64,000 nt of DNA from Natribaculum luteum (GCF_023008545.1 NZ_CP095397.1:558001-622000); one strand, 5' to 3'. Positions 8,984-18,199 are shown, counted from the first letter of the stretch. Notes: generated by a model from the sequence alone, not told the origin. Program-made: numbers and translations.

Positions 8984-9065
8984 ATAACGATAGCTGTGAG
9001 TCGTTACCGCCGCAACCGCGAACCGTCGTGCGGTTGCGTCGGCAACCAGTCACAGCCATCATTAT
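8984..9065. repeat. 82-bp imperfect palindrome, family A copy 3 (inverted)
   Basis: The reverse complement of this segment aligns over all 82 bp with the copies at 1414 and 4547, with only a few mismatches. Unlike the other two it does not touch the stop codon of a credible gene, though its outer end also reads TGATAATG. It sits 4 nt from another palindromic element. Confidence 0.85.
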
Positions 9066-9206
9066 CAGTCCCACCCGTGTCGGTTGGTCGGGAAGTCACT
9101 GCCGGCGAGATTGGACGGGGCTGCCGGCATTCGGGAGGACGGCCGATGCACGCCGCAACATACAGCGACGAGAACGCTTGTCACCCTCGAGCGCGTACGC
9201 ACTCGC

Positions 9207-10202
9207 ATGACGACGGTCCACGCCGCACTCCGGAACCGACTGCTCGTCTGCCGGGGGTCGGAAGTCGACGACTGGGAGACGACCGAACGGCTCGAGGGGT
9301 ACGACCTCGAGTGCGTCGCGGTCTCGCCGGCCGCTCCCGATCGACTCTTCGTCGGCACGTTCGAGGATGGTCTCTTTCGAAGCACCGACGGCGGCGAGAC
9401 GTTCGGCGCGCTCGAGGCTGGCTTCGAGAGCGAGGCGGTGATGTCGCTCGCGATCAGTCCCCACGACCCCGACGTCGTCTACGCCGGGACCGAGCCGAGT
9501 CGGGTCTACCGCTCGACGGACGGCGGCGACTCCTGGACCCACCTCGAGGGGCTGACCGACCTGCCCTCGGAGCCGGAGTGGTTCTTCCCGCCGCGGCCGT
9601 ACACCCACCACATCCGCTGGATCGAGGTGGACCCGTTCGACCCCGACCGGCTGTATCTCGGGATCGAACTTGGCGCGCTCGTCGTCAGCGACGACGGCGG
9701 CGAGACCTGGCGCGAACGTCCGCCGGGCTCGCGGCGAGACAACCACAGTCTGGCGACTCACCCCGACCGCGAGGGCCGCGTCTACTCGGCTGCGGGCGAC
9801 GGCTACGCCGAGAGCGACGACGGCGGCGACTCCTGGTCTCACCCGCAGGATGGTCTCGAGCATCGGTACTGCTGGTCGGTCGTTCCCGACCCCGTCGATC
9901 CCGGCCGGGTGCTCGTCTCGGCGGCGAGCGGCGCACGGTCTGCGCACACGGCCAGCACCGCCGACTCGTACGTCTACCGGCGCGATGGCGGCACGTGGAA
10001 CCGACTCGACGGACGCGGTCTCCCGATGGGCGAGGGCGTCGTCCGGGCGGTGTTCGCGACGACGGAGACGGCCGTCTACGCCGTGAACAACCGCGGCCTG
10101 TTCCGCTCGAGCGACTTCGGCGACTCGTGGGAGCGACTCGCGATCGACGTCGACGACGGCCTCGAGACGGTGACGCCGCGCGGACTGGTCGCCCTCGAGT
10201 AG
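9207..10202 (+). CDS. Beta-propeller protein with BNR/Asp-box repeats (sortilin/Ycf48-like fold)
   Basis: The 331-residue protein has at least five Asp-box repeats of the form S-x-D-G-G-x-(S/T)-W/F: STDGGETF, STDGGDSW, SDDGGETW, SDDGGDSW and SSDFGDSW, each with the preceding 'DPDRLYVGT'-type strand. No signal peptide is visible, so it is probably cytoplasmic. I chose ATG 9207 (MTTVHAALRNRLLVCRG), where the propeller pattern starts; upstream codons of the open frame overlap the family A palindrome. Enzymatic activity is not predictable: such propellers include sialidase-like and Ycf48/HCF136-like scaffolds. Confidence 0.8.
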   Translation: MTTVHAALRNRLLVCRGSEVDDWETTERLEGYDLECVAVSPAAPDRLFVGTFEDGLFRSTDGGETFGALEAGFESEAVMSLAISPHDPDVVYAGTEPSRVYRSTDGGDSWTHLEGLTDLPSEPEWFFPPRPYTHHIRWIEVDPFDPDRLYLGIELGALVVSDDGGETWRERPPGSRRDNHSLATHPDREGRVYSAAGDGYAESDDGGDSWSHPQDGLEHRYCWSVVPDPVDPGRVLVSAASGARSAHTASTADSYVYRRDGGTWNRLDGRGLPMGEGVVRAVFATTETAVYAVNNRGLFRSSDFGDSWERLAIDVDDGLETVTPRGLVALE

Positions 10203-10337
10203 CGTCGGACGACGGTCGACTCGAGTGACCAAATCGGCCGTTTCGACCCATCGATCGGCCACGGGAGTGGCTGCCGGTGGCTGGTTCGAAATCCTTTTAC
10301 ACGCTACAAATGGATAGTAGAGTAACTGAGTGATATC

Positions 10338-10652
10338 ATGGACGTCGACATCATCTCCGAGGAGGAGAACCCCATGTTGCACCGAACGGACGTCACGTTC
10401 GAGTTAACCCACGACGAGGCGACGCCGTCCCGTCTGCAGGTTCGTGACAGTCTCGCCGCGAAACTGAACAAGGACGCAGACGAGGTCGTCGTCCGCAAAC
10501 TCGACACCAAGTTCGGCATGCGAAAGACCGTCGGCTACGCGAAAGTCTACGAATCGGCCGACCACGCCACCGACGTCGAACAGGAACACATGCTCGAGCG
10601 CAACAAGATCGCCGCCGAGGAAGAAGCCGAAGCGGAAGCGGAGGAGGCGTAA
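10338..10652 (+). CDS. rps24e: Small-subunit ribosomal protein eS24
   Basis: The 104-residue protein has the S24e core: [44 protein letters not shown], then [23 protein letters not shown]. The tail is extended by acidic [11 protein letters not shown], usual in halophiles. It is a component of the 30S subunit. Four bases separate it from the eS31 gene, so the two are translated from one message. The order eS24-eS31-kae1/bud32 is a conserved euryarchaeal arrangement. Confidence 0.97.
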   Translation: MDVDIISEEENPMLHRTDVTFELTHDEATPSRLQVRDSLAAKLNKDADEVVVRKLDTKFGMRKTVGYAKVYESADHATDVEQEHMLERNKIAAEEEAEAEAEEA

Positions 10653-10656
10653 ACCG

Positions 10657-10791
10657 ATGGCACACTACGAACTCTACAACGACGACGGGACGACCGACCG
10701 CGAACTGTGTCCCCGCTGCGGTGACAGCTTCCTCGCAGACCACGGTGACCGCGTCCACTGTGGCAAGTGCGGCTACACCGAGTGGGAGTAG
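10657..10791 (+). CDS. rps27ae: Small-subunit ribosomal protein eS31 (S27ae)
   Basis: This is a 44-residue zinc-ribbon protein, [22 protein letters not shown]...[11 protein letters not shown], with the four zinc ligands CPRCG and CGKCG. The sequence and length match archaeal S27ae, which lacks the ubiquitin domain of the eukaryotic homologue. It follows eS24 by 4 nt. Confidence 0.97.
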   Translation: MAHYELYNDDGTTDRELCPRCGDSFLADHGDRVHCGKCGYTEWE

Positions 10792-10913
10792 CGAGACGTC
10801 GAAATCGAGATGTCTCGGAATCGCAACCGGGGAGCGAAGCGACCGGCAGACAGACGCCGTGAGCGTCCGCTCACCCGCGCAGTGCTCGCACGCGCGATGG
10901 GCGCCCTCGAGCC

Positions 10914-12554
10914 GTGAGCTCCGCCGTCCGCGTGCTCGGAATCGAGGGCACCGCATGGGCGGCCAGCGCGGCCGTGTACGATTCTGACGACGAACACGTT
11001 TTCATCGAAACTGACGCCTACCAGCCCGACAGCGGCGGCATTCACCCTCGAGAGGCCGCCGAGCACATGCACGAGGCGATCCCGCAGGTCGTGGCGGCGG
11101 CACTCGAGCACGCCCGCGACCTCGACGATTCGGAGGGGCCGCCCGTTGATGCCGTCGCCTTCTCCCGTGGCCCCGGTCTCGGTCCCTGTCTGCGCGTCGT
11201 CGGCACCGCCGCCCGCGCGCTGAGCCAGACCCTCGAGGTGCCCCTGGTCGGCGTCAACCACATGGTCGCCCACCTCGAGATCGGTCGCCACACGTCGGGA
11301 TTCGACTCGCCGGTCTGTCTGAACGCCAGCGGGGCAAACGCCCACCTGCTCGCGTACCGCAACGGCCGCTACCGCGTCCTCGGAGAGACGATGGACACCG
11401 GCGTCGGCAACGCGATCGACAAGTTCACGCGCCACGTCGGCTGGTCCCACCCCGGCGGGCCGAAAGTCGAAGAAGCAGCGAAAGAAGGTGAGTACGTCGA
11501 CCTCCCCTACGTCGTCAAGGGGATGGACTTCTCGTTCTCGGGGATCATGAGCGCGGCCAAGCAGGCCACCGATCGGGGGACGCCGGTCGAGGACGTCTGT
11601 TACTCCCTCCAGGAGAATATCTTCGCGATGCTGACCGAGGTCTCCGAACGCGCGCTCTCGCTGACCGGCAGCGACGAACTCGTCCTCGGCGGCGGCGTCG
11701 GGCAGAACGCCCGCCTCCGTGAGATGCTCGCGGAGATGTGCGAGGCTCGAGGCGCACGATTTCACGCACCGGAACCTCGATTCCTGGGGGACAACGCGGG
11801 GATGATCGCCGTCCTCGGCGCGAAGATGTACGCGGCCGGCGATACGCTCCCGGTTGCGGAATCCCACGTCGATCCCGACTTCCGGCCCGATCAGGTTCCC
11901 GTGACGTGGCGGACGGGTGTGGACCTGACGCTCGGCCGTGACGGCGACGACGGCGAGATCGAGGGTGCCGAGGCCGTCGTCGAACTCGAGCCCGACCGCG
12001 GCCGGGTCTACAAACGTCGCCTCCCCAAGTCCTACCGGCACCCCGACCTCGACGCCCGACTGCGACGTGAACGGACGACGCTCGAGGCGCGCCTCACGAA
12101 CCTGGCTCGCCGCGAGGGCGTCCCCACGCCGGTCGTCTACGACGTCGACCCGGTCGAGGCGACCCTCGAGTTCGAGTACGTCGGCGAGGCGGAACTGCGG
12201 GCCAACCTCTCGCTCGAGTACGTTCGCGACGTGGGTCGCCACCTGGCGACGATCCACGAGGCGGGGTTCGTCCACGGCGATCCGACGACACGAAACGTGC
12301 GCGTGGCACCCCGGGAGGAGCGGACGTACCTGATCGACTTCGGACTCGGCTACCACACCGACCACGTCGAGGACTACGCGATGGACCTCCACGTCTTCGA
12401 CCAGAGTCTCGTCGGCACCGCAGACGACCCCGAACCGTTACGCGAGGCCGTCCACGAGGCCTACCGGACGGTCGGCGATTCGGCGGTCCTCGAGCGACTC
12501 CGGGACGTCGAGGGACGTGGTCGGTACGTCGGCGACGGGACGGACGTGCCGTAG
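10914..12554 (+). CDS. Fused Kae1-Bud32: tRNA threonylcarbamoyladenosine transferase and regulatory kinase
   Basis: The 546-residue protein starts at GTG 10914. Residues 1 to about 325 form Kae1 (ASKHA fold) with the metal-binding histidines in NHMVAHLE and the phosphate loops SFSGIMSA and LGGGVGQNARL. Residues about 355-546 form the small kinase Bud32 with HGDPTTRN as catalytic loop and DFGLGYHT as metal-binding DFG. Together in KEOPS it makes N6-threonylcarbamoyladenosine at position 37 of ANN-decoding tRNAs. The fusion is common in euryarchaea. Partners Pcc1 and Cgi121 are not in this window. Confidence 0.96.
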   Translation: MSSAVRVLGIEGTAWAASAAVYDSDDEHVFIETDAYQPDSGGIHPREAAEHMHEAIPQVVAAALEHARDLDDSEGPPVDAVAFSRGPGLGPCLRVVGTAARALSQTLEVPLVGVNHMVAHLEIGRHTSGFDSPVCLNASGANAHLLAYRNGRYRVLGETMDTGVGNAIDKFTRHVGWSHPGGPKVEEAAKEGEYVDLPYVVKGMDFSFSGIMSAAKQATDRGTPVEDVCYSLQENIFAMLTEVSERALSLTGSDELVLGGGVGQNARLREMLAEMCEARGARFHAPEPRFLGDNAGMIAVLGAKMYAAGDTLPVAESHVDPDFRPDQVPVTWRTGVDLTLGRDGDDGEIEGAEAVVELEPDRGRVYKRRLPKSYRHPDLDARLRRERTTLEARLTNLARREGVPTPVVYDVDPVEATLEFEYVGEAELRANLSLEYVRDVGRHLATIHEAGFVHGDPTTRNVRVAPREERTYLIDFGLGYHTDHVEDYAMDLHVFDQSLVGTADDPEPLREAVHEAYRTVGDSAVLERLRDVEGRGRYVGDGTDVP

Positions 12555-12626
12555 GTTCGTCGAGGTCACGATCGAGACGGAACAAAAACGAGCCGTCGGT
12601 TCGAAACAGGCGAATCGGGAGGGGAG

Positions 12627-13859
12627 TTACTGCGTCGGTGCCAGTTCGTCGAGGTCGACGCTCTTCTCGAGGAGGACCTCTTTCTGGTCGGCGACGGTAC
12701 GCTGTTCGCGCATCAGCTGTTTGAACTTGCTCTGCGGGGAGAGGTCGCCGATGAGGACGCCGCCGACGATCTTGCCGTCCTTGAAGGCGACACGTCGCCA
12801 CTCGGTGTCGCTGTACTTGCGCTCGGCGTACTCGTCGCCAATCGTCGGATGGCCAAAGGAGAGGAAAGGGAAGTCGAAGTGCGTGATCGAGTACGAGGAG
12901 ACCCACTGGAACGCCTCGGCCTCGTCGCCGGCGGCCATGTTGACGCCGGCGATCCGACCCTGTTCTTTCGCCGAGCCCCACGAGCCGTTCTGGGCCTGCT
13001 CGCCCAGGATGACGTCGTAGAAGCGCGTGATGTCGCCGGCGGCGTAGACGTCCTCGAGGTTGGTCTGCATGTACTCGTCGACGACGATGCCGCCGTCTTC
13101 CTCGATGCCGGTCCCCCGGAGGTACTCGGTGTTGAAGTTGAGGCCGATGGCGACGCCGGCGAAGTCACACTCGTAGCGGTCGCCGTTGGGGTCGACCGCA
13201 GCGGTGACGTGGCCGTCGTCGTCGGTCTCGAAGTGGTCGACGCCGCTGTCGAAGACGGGTTCGACGTTCTTCGAGCGCAGTCCCTCGTGGATGATCTCCG
13301 CGCCGTCTTCGGAGAGCGCGTAGCGCCACCAGCGGTTGCCCCGCATCAGGTACTTCCCTTCGATGCCCTGTGCGCCACAGACGGCGGCGAAGTCGATGCC
13401 GAGCAGTCCGGCCCCGACGACGACGCCGGTCTCCGATCGCTCGGCGTGCTCGCGGATACCGCGGGCGTCCTGGAACGTCCAGAAGTGGTGGATGCCGTCG
13501 GCGTCGCTGTTATCGACGGGGAGTTGCGTCGGGGTACCACCCGTCGCGATCAGCAACCTGTCGTAGGAGACGTCGTCGCCCTCGTGGGTGTGGACGAGCT
13601 TCTCGTCGACGTCGACCCCCGTGACGTGCGTGTTCAACGAGAGTTCGATGTCGCGCTCGTCGTACCACTCCTCGTCGTGGATCGAGATGGGTGCCTCGGG
13701 GAGTTTGCCTTTCGCGTGTTCTTTGATGAGAATGCGATTGTACAGGGGCTCCCCCTCATCGGTGATGACGGTAATCTCCGACTCCGGGTCCTCCTCCCGA
13801 AGCGTCTCGGCAGCCGAACTGCCGGAGATTCCGTCGCCGATGATGACGTACTCGGTCAT
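12627..13859 (-). CDS. FAD-dependent pyridine nucleotide-disulphide-type oxidoreductase
   Basis: The 410-residue protein begins MTEYVIIGDGISGSSAAETL, the FAD dinucleotide fold GxGxxG/S. A second fold, GVVVGAGLLGIDFAAVCG near residue 146, would bind NAD(P)H, and the FAD-binding box DVYAAGDITRF lies near residue 269. No redox-active CxxC is present, so it belongs with rubredoxin/ferredoxin reductase or NirB N-terminal-like enzymes (class III fold). The physiological acceptor is unknown. It is convergent with kae1/bud32 (72 bp apart) and divergent from the gene at 14005. Confidence 0.88.
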   Translation of the reverse strand: MTEYVIIGDGISGSSAAETLREEDPESEITVITDEGEPLYNRILIKEHAKGKLPEAPISIHDEEWYDERDIELSLNTHVTGVDVDEKLVHTHEGDDVSYDRLLIATGGTPTQLPVDNSDADGIHHFWTFQDARGIREHAERSETGVVVGAGLLGIDFAAVCGAQGIEGKYLMRGNRWWRYALSEDGAEIIHEGLRSKNVEPVFDSGVDHFETDDDGHVTAAVDPNGDRYECDFAGVAIGLNFNTEYLRGTGIEEDGGIVVDEYMQTNLEDVYAAGDITRFYDVILGEQAQNGSWGSAKEQGRIAGVNMAAGDEAEAFQWVSSYSITHFDFPFLSFGHPTIGDEYAERKYSDTEWRRVAFKDGKIVGGVLIGDLSPQSKFKQLMREQRTVADQKEVLLEKSVDLDELAPTQ

Positions 13860-14004
13860 GTCCGAAAGGTTCGCAACGGGGGTTAAAGTGGATTGCTATC
13901 TCGTCCATTCGAGCAGTCGATTCCTCGAGTCGTCGATTCTCGACCTCCCAAACCGCTCCCGACCTGCCAAACCGCTCTTTAGGTTCGCGTCCGTACGGAC
14001 GGGT

Positions 14005-14598
14005 ATGAAGATCCGCCAGAACGTCCGCCACTTCGCCTCCCGGAAAGCACTCGAGACGCCAGTCGTCCGCTCGGTCGCCGTCTCGGGGCTGGTTCGCCTC
14101 CACACCAAGGTCTTCCTCGACAAGGCAGACGCCGCCCACAGAGACGAGCGCAAAGCGCACCTGGACGCGTTCTTCGAGTGTACGATGGACACGTACCTGC
14201 AGGCGCTCACCGAGGGCTACTCCGAGGCCGAAGCCCGCGAGATCACCCACATTCAGGCCAACTTCGACTTCTACAACCACGGCTGGACCGAGATGATGGA
14301 GTTCCCGGCCGACGAACTCGAGGACCACTACGACCGCTACCGGGACTTCTTCGAGACCTGGGGGATCACCATCGACGACCCGCTCGGGGAGTTTCGCGAC
14401 CGCGAGATCCCGGCGGCCCCCTCGACGCCCGAAAAACTCGACGATCCCGAACACCCCCACGCCGTGGGCGGCTTCGCCGACGACGTCTACGTCGAAGGCC
14501 CCGACGGCGAACTTCGTGTCGGCGGCCAGGACGAGCCAGAAGACGTCGACGTCTCGAAGGCCGTCGGCGTCGACGAGGACGACCTCGAGGAGCAGTGA
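14005..14598 (+). CDS. Conserved haloarchaeal protein of unknown function (possibly DUF6149)
   Basis: The 197-residue protein starts MKIRQNVRHFASRKALETPVVRSVAVSGLVRLHTKVFLDKAD. The frame is open further upstream, but ATG 14005 is where acidic haloarchaeal composition begins. It is rich in helices and aromatic/His residues (HIQANFDFYNHGWTEMMEFP) and has an acidic tail. I believe it matches a haloarchaea-only family but cannot assign a role. It has no membrane segment or signal peptide. Confidence 0.7.
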   Translation: MKIRQNVRHFASRKALETPVVRSVAVSGLVRLHTKVFLDKADAAHRDERKAHLDAFFECTMDTYLQALTEGYSEAEAREITHIQANFDFYNHGWTEMMEFPADELEDHYDRYRDFFETWGITIDDPLGEFRDREIPAAPSTPEKLDDPEHPHAVGGFADDVYVEGPDGELRVGGQDEPEDVDVSKAVGVDEDDLEEQ

Positions 14599-14654
14599 CG
14601 CCGGTCGATCGGTCCCACCACCAGGATTAATACCACCCCGTCCGCTGTCGACGT

Positions 14655-14969
14655 ATGGCGAGGATCGACGCGAGCGAACTGCTGCCGGCAGAACGACTGC
14701 GAACGGGCGTCCTCGAGGGCGAGATCACGCAACTCCACCGGGGTGACAGACACGCATCCGAGGGAGATACGTTCGCGATCGAGGGGACGACTTTCGAGGT
14801 CGTCGACGTCCGCGAGCGACGTCTCGGCGAACTGACCGACGACGACGCACGCGCCGAGGGATCGCCCGACCTCGAGTCGTACAGACGGCGGATCGAACGC
14901 ACGCACGACCTCGAGTGGGACGACGACGACACTGCCGTCCTCCATCGATTCGAGCGCAGTTCGGAGTGA
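14655..14969 (+). CDS. ASCH-domain protein
   Basis: This 104-residue single-domain protein has an ASCH/PUA-like pattern: ITQLHRGDRHASEGDTFAIEGTTFEVVDVRERRLGELTDDDARAEGSPDLESYRRRIE. The closing 'LGELTDEDARAEG' helix is typical of ASCH domains, which bind RNA or nucleotide ligands; some bacterial members are RNases or amidohydrolases. It lies 56 nt after the gene at 14005 and could share its transcript. Confidence 0.78.
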   Translation: MARIDASELLPAERLRTGVLEGEITQLHRGDRHASEGDTFAIEGTTFEVVDVRERRLGELTDDDARAEGSPDLESYRRRIERTHDLEWDDDDTAVLHRFERSSE

Positions 14970-15085
14970 CACCCGACACGACGCGTATTTTCTCGACTGC
15001 TGTCGTCGGACGGTCTCGTCTCTCGCCAGTTTCCAAGCCGCTAAGTACGCAGAGCGTCGCCATGTTTCTACAGACTACTCGAGAC

Positions 15086-16345
15086 ATGGCACTGGATGCA
15101 AACGACCGGTCGATCGCTGCTTTCACGATGAGCGGACACGCGCTCGTCCACTGGTTCGAGACGTCGATTCCGATCTTCCTCGTCGTCTGGCTCGCGGAGT
15201 TCGACGTCACGCTTCTGGGAATCGTCGTCGCGCTCGGGTACGCCCCCTTCGGCATTGGGGCGCTCCCGGGCGGGGTTCTGGCCGATCGATTCGGTCCGAA
15301 GCGGCTCGTTCTGGCCTGTCTCGGCGGCATGAGTCTCTCGTTTCTCGTCCTCTCGCTGGCCACGTCGATCTACGCCATTGCAGCCGGACTGATTCTGTGG
15401 GGGATCGCCGCGAGCGTTTACCACCCTGCGGGCCTCTCGCTGATCAGCACCGGCGTCGAGGAACGAGGGACGGTCTTCGCCTGGCACGGCATTGCGGGGA
15501 ACGTCGGCATCGCGCTGGGTCCGTTCGTCGCCGCGACGTTACTCGTCGTCCTCGAGTGGCAGGTCGTCGCCGCCGTCCTCGCCGTGCCGGGGCTGGTGGC
15601 GGCCGGCTACGGACTGCGGGCGAACTTCGATCCGACGGCTGCCGTCGACGACGACGTCTCGGCTAGCTCCGAGGAGGCGCTCTCGCTTTCCGACCTCGTC
15701 TCGAACTCCCGGACGCTGTTCGCAAGCGCTTTCGCCGCCGTCTTCGTCATCGTCACCGTCGAGGGGCTGTTCTACCGCGGGATGTTGACCTTCCTCCCCA
15801 ATATCCTCCACGGACTGCCCGCGATGGACGGACTCACCTTCTCGGCCGGCCTCGAGGGAATCGAACCGGCCGATTACATCTACGTCGGCCTGCTGGTCGT
15901 CGGAATCGCCGGCCAGTACGCCGGCGGCAAACTCACGAATCGCGTCCCTGCCGAGCGAGGTCTGATCGCCATCTTCGCCGTCCTCGCGGTCCTCGCGCTC
16001 GCGTTCGTTCCGGTGACGTCGATGGGGCTTGCGCCCGTGCTCGTCCTCTGTGTCCTGCTCGGCTTTTTCCTGTTTGCCATCCAGCCGTTCTACCAGGAAG
16101 CCGTCGCGGTCCACACGCCGCCGGACACGCGCGGGCTCTCCTATGGCTACACGTACCTCGGCGAGTTCGGGTTCGGCTCGGCGAGCATCGCGATCGGTGG
16201 CTTCGTCCTCGGGTCGTTCCCGCTTGCGGCCTTCTTTGCGATGCTAGCGACGTTCGCGCTGACCGGTTCGCTGCTCGCGGCGGGGCTGTCGGTCGCACTC
16301 GATCGCACCGACGCGGCGGACGCGCGACCGGCCGCCGACGATTGA
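15086..16345 (+). CDS. Major facilitator superfamily transporter
   Basis: About 419 residues with 12 predicted membrane helices. The MFS loop motif GGVLADRFGPKRLVLACLGG lies between helices 2 and 3, and a longer charged loop sits in the middle (FDPTAAVDDDVSASSEEALSLSDL). The overall pattern, including HALVHWFETSIPIFLVVWL at the start, is that of drug/sugar-exporter-like carriers such as the fosmidomycin-resistance group, but the substrate is unknown. The start may be ATG 15086 or ATG 15062; I prefer 15086 (MALDANDRSI). Confidence 0.88.
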   Translation: MALDANDRSIAAFTMSGHALVHWFETSIPIFLVVWLAEFDVTLLGIVVALGYAPFGIGALPGGVLADRFGPKRLVLACLGGMSLSFLVLSLATSIYAIAAGLILWGIAASVYHPAGLSLISTGVEERGTVFAWHGIAGNVGIALGPFVAATLLVVLEWQVVAAVLAVPGLVAAGYGLRANFDPTAAVDDDVSASSEEALSLSDLVSNSRTLFASAFAAVFVIVTVEGLFYRGMLTFLPNILHGLPAMDGLTFSAGLEGIEPADYIYVGLLVVGIAGQYAGGKLTNRVPAERGLIAIFAVLAVLALAFVPVTSMGLAPVLVLCVLLGFFLFAIQPFYQEAVAVHTPPDTRGLSYGYTYLGEFGFGSASIAIGGFVLGSFPLAAFFAMLATFALTGSLLAAGLSVALDRTDAADARPAADD

Positions 16346-16668
16346 TCGGTGCCGTCGATCGAGTCCATTTCACTCACCCGCTCGACCTCGAACGCCGCCG
16401 GCGAGGCGTTCCCGTTCGGCGTCGTGTCTCACCCTCACTCGAACTGAACGTTCGTCGACCGTTCCGGCTGCCATTTTCGGGTCCGTATCTAGTCTATAAG
16501 TACATATCTCGAATCGTGACTATAACTAGATTTATATCGAATAAATCGAAAATCACGATTGCGTGACCATGTGGCCGAACGACGGTCAGATCCGGCGGTC
16601 ATTCCGCCGATGCACTCATACCGCCGCCGGATCGTGGCCACGCGACGCGACAAACAAGACAACTACCA
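16346..16668. other. Gene-free AT-rich gap
   Basis: No credible gene is found. Positions about 16485-16565 are unusually AT-rich for this chromosome (TATAAGTACATATC, ATTTATATCGAATAAATC). They contain TATA-like words that could serve the small zinc-ribbon gene at 16669, although they are 100 nt or more upstream of it. Confidence 0.5.
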
Positions 16669-16848
16669 ATGAGGGTCGAAGATAGCATTCGAGAGCAGTT
16701 CACCGACGAGCAATCCAGCGGAGGAACAGGCCTGAACCGACTATTCGAGTGTCGCCACTGTGGATACAAATCGAGTCGCCCGACGATCTGGTGTCGGATG
16801 TGCGGTTCGATCGAGATCGCACGGTACACCTTCCGAAACTCGGAGTGA
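16669..16848 (+). CDS. Small zinc-ribbon protein (59 residues)
   Basis: The product MRVEDSIREQFTDEQSSGG... contains CRHCG (residues 28-32) and CRMCG (42-46), two CPxCG-like half sites that should bind one zinc ion. Such small zinc-finger proteins are frequent in haloarchaea and often act as regulators or interaction modules. The body is less GC-rich than its neighbours. The start ATG follows an AT-rich stretch and no other ATG is in frame nearby. No partner can be inferred; thrB starts 128 nt downstream. Confidence 0.7.
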   Translation: MRVEDSIREQFTDEQSSGGTGLNRLFECRHCGYKSSRPTIWCRMCGSIEIARYTFRNSE

Positions 16849-16976
16849 GCAGAGACGGTGCCGGTCGCCGTCCGGCACCGGCACGGACGAACGCACGGGC
16901 ACTCGCGGCGGGACCGTCCCGCTGCGAGTCTCGACGGTTCGCTACCTTTTTGCCCGCGCTATAGAAAGCAATCGGC

Positions 16977-17855
16977 ATGCTCACCGTGCGGGCCCCGGCG
17001 ACGAGCGCGAACCTCGGTAGTGGCTTCGACGTCTTCGGTGTCGCGCTCGAGCGACCCGCCGACGTGATTCGCGTCGAGCGCGCGAGCAAAACCACGATCA
17101 CCGTCACCGGCGTCGGCAGTCAGTACATTCCCGAGGACCCCGCCAAGAACACCGTCGGGGCAGTCGTCGAGGAACTCGACGCTCCCGCACACATCCGGAT
17201 CGACAAGGGCGTCAGGCCCGCGTCGGGGCTCGGATCGTCCGCCGCGAGCGCCGCCGCCGCCGCCGTCGCGCTGAACGAACTGTACGATCGCGGTCTCTCG
17301 AGGGAGGAACTCGTCCCCGTCGCCGCCGAAGGGGAGGCGCTCGTCTCCGGGGAGGCCCACGCCGACAACGTCGCTCCCGCCTTGCTTGGCGGCTTTACGA
17401 TCGTCACCGACGACGGGGTCACGCAGGTCGACGCCGACGTCTCGCTCGTCGCCTGCCTTCCCGAAATCTCGGTCTCGACCAGGGACGCACGCGGCGTCGT
17501 CCCCGAGTCGGCGGCGATGGACGACGTCGTCGACACCGTCGGCCACGCGGCGACGCTCGCCGTCGGGATGACTCGCGGCGACCCCGACCTCGTCGGTCGC
17601 GGCATGGACGACGGCATCGTCACGCCCGAACGCGCCGCACTCATCGACGGCTACGAAGACGTCCACGAGGCCGCACTCGAGGCCGGCGCGACCGGCGTCA
17701 CCGTCAGCGGCGCGGGGCCGACCCTGCTCGCGGTCTGCCGTCGGTCCGATCGGCGGGCCGTCGCCGCCGCGATGGTCGACGCCTTCGACGCGATCGGCGT
17801 CGAGAGCCGGGCCTACCAGACGGCCGTCGGCGACGGGGCGACGATCCACCGCTGA
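16977..17855 (+). CDS. thrB: Homoserine kinase
   Basis: The 292-residue GHMP-family kinase begins MLTVRAPATSANLGSGFDVFG, the typical ThrB N-terminus, and has the ATP loop PASGLGSSAASAAAAAVALN at about residues 81-100. The C-terminal motif GVTVSGAGPTLLAV is the third GHMP motif. It phosphorylates L-homoserine for threonine synthesis in the cytosol. A membrane protein gene follows after 2 nt and is probably co-translated. Confidence 0.95.
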   Translation: MLTVRAPATSANLGSGFDVFGVALERPADVIRVERASKTTITVTGVGSQYIPEDPAKNTVGAVVEELDAPAHIRIDKGVRPASGLGSSAASAAAAAVALNELYDRGLSREELVPVAAEGEALVSGEAHADNVAPALLGGFTIVTDDGVTQVDADVSLVACLPEISVSTRDARGVVPESAAMDDVVDTVGHAATLAVGMTRGDPDLVGRGMDDGIVTPERAALIDGYEDVHEAALEAGATGVTVSGAGPTLLAVCRRSDRRAVAAAMVDAFDAIGVESRAYQTAVGDGATIHR

Positions 17856-17857
17856 GG

Positions 17858-18199
17858 ATGGGCGCGCGACGAGACGGCACGCTCGCGCTCGTCTCGCTTC
17901 TCGCGTTCGTCACCGCCGTCGCCCTCGTGGACGCGTCGCTCTCGCCGCCCGCGCTCGCGCTCGGCGGGATCGGGACGGTCGCATTCGAACTGCTGGCGAC
18001 TCGAGATTCCGATCTCGTTCGCCGACACTGGGAACGGCCGGCCGTACAGGGCATAGCGCTCGCGGCGGCGGTCGGCGTCGCAGCCGTCGGCGCTCGAGTC
18101 GCACCCTCGCTGGTACTCTCTGCCGGAATCGGGGCGCTCGTGGCGTACCTCGTCGTGCTCGCCTCTGTTCTGGGCGCGGCTTCGGTCGGCCGTTCGTGA
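17858..18199 (+). CDS. Small membrane protein of unknown function
   Basis: This 113-residue protein has about four hydrophobic helices (LALVSLLAFVTAVALVDA, PPALALGGIGTVAFELL, GIALAAAVGVAAVGARVA, LVLSAGIGALVAYLVVLASV). It starts 2 nt after the thrB stop, so it is very likely part of the thrB transcript. I do not recognise a family, and nothing in it suggests a role in threonine synthesis. Confidence 0.6.
   Translation: MGARRDGTLALVSLLAFVTAVALVDASLSPPALALGGIGTVAFELLATRDSDLVRRHWERPAVQGIALAAAVGVAAVGARVAPSLVLSAGIGALVAYLVVLASVLGAASVGRS

Noticed and set aside
9065-9385. 106-codon minus-strand frame ending at family A copy 3
   Set aside because: It is antisense to the well-supported propeller gene and rich in Ser/Arg; its stop at the repeat end is a property of the repeat.
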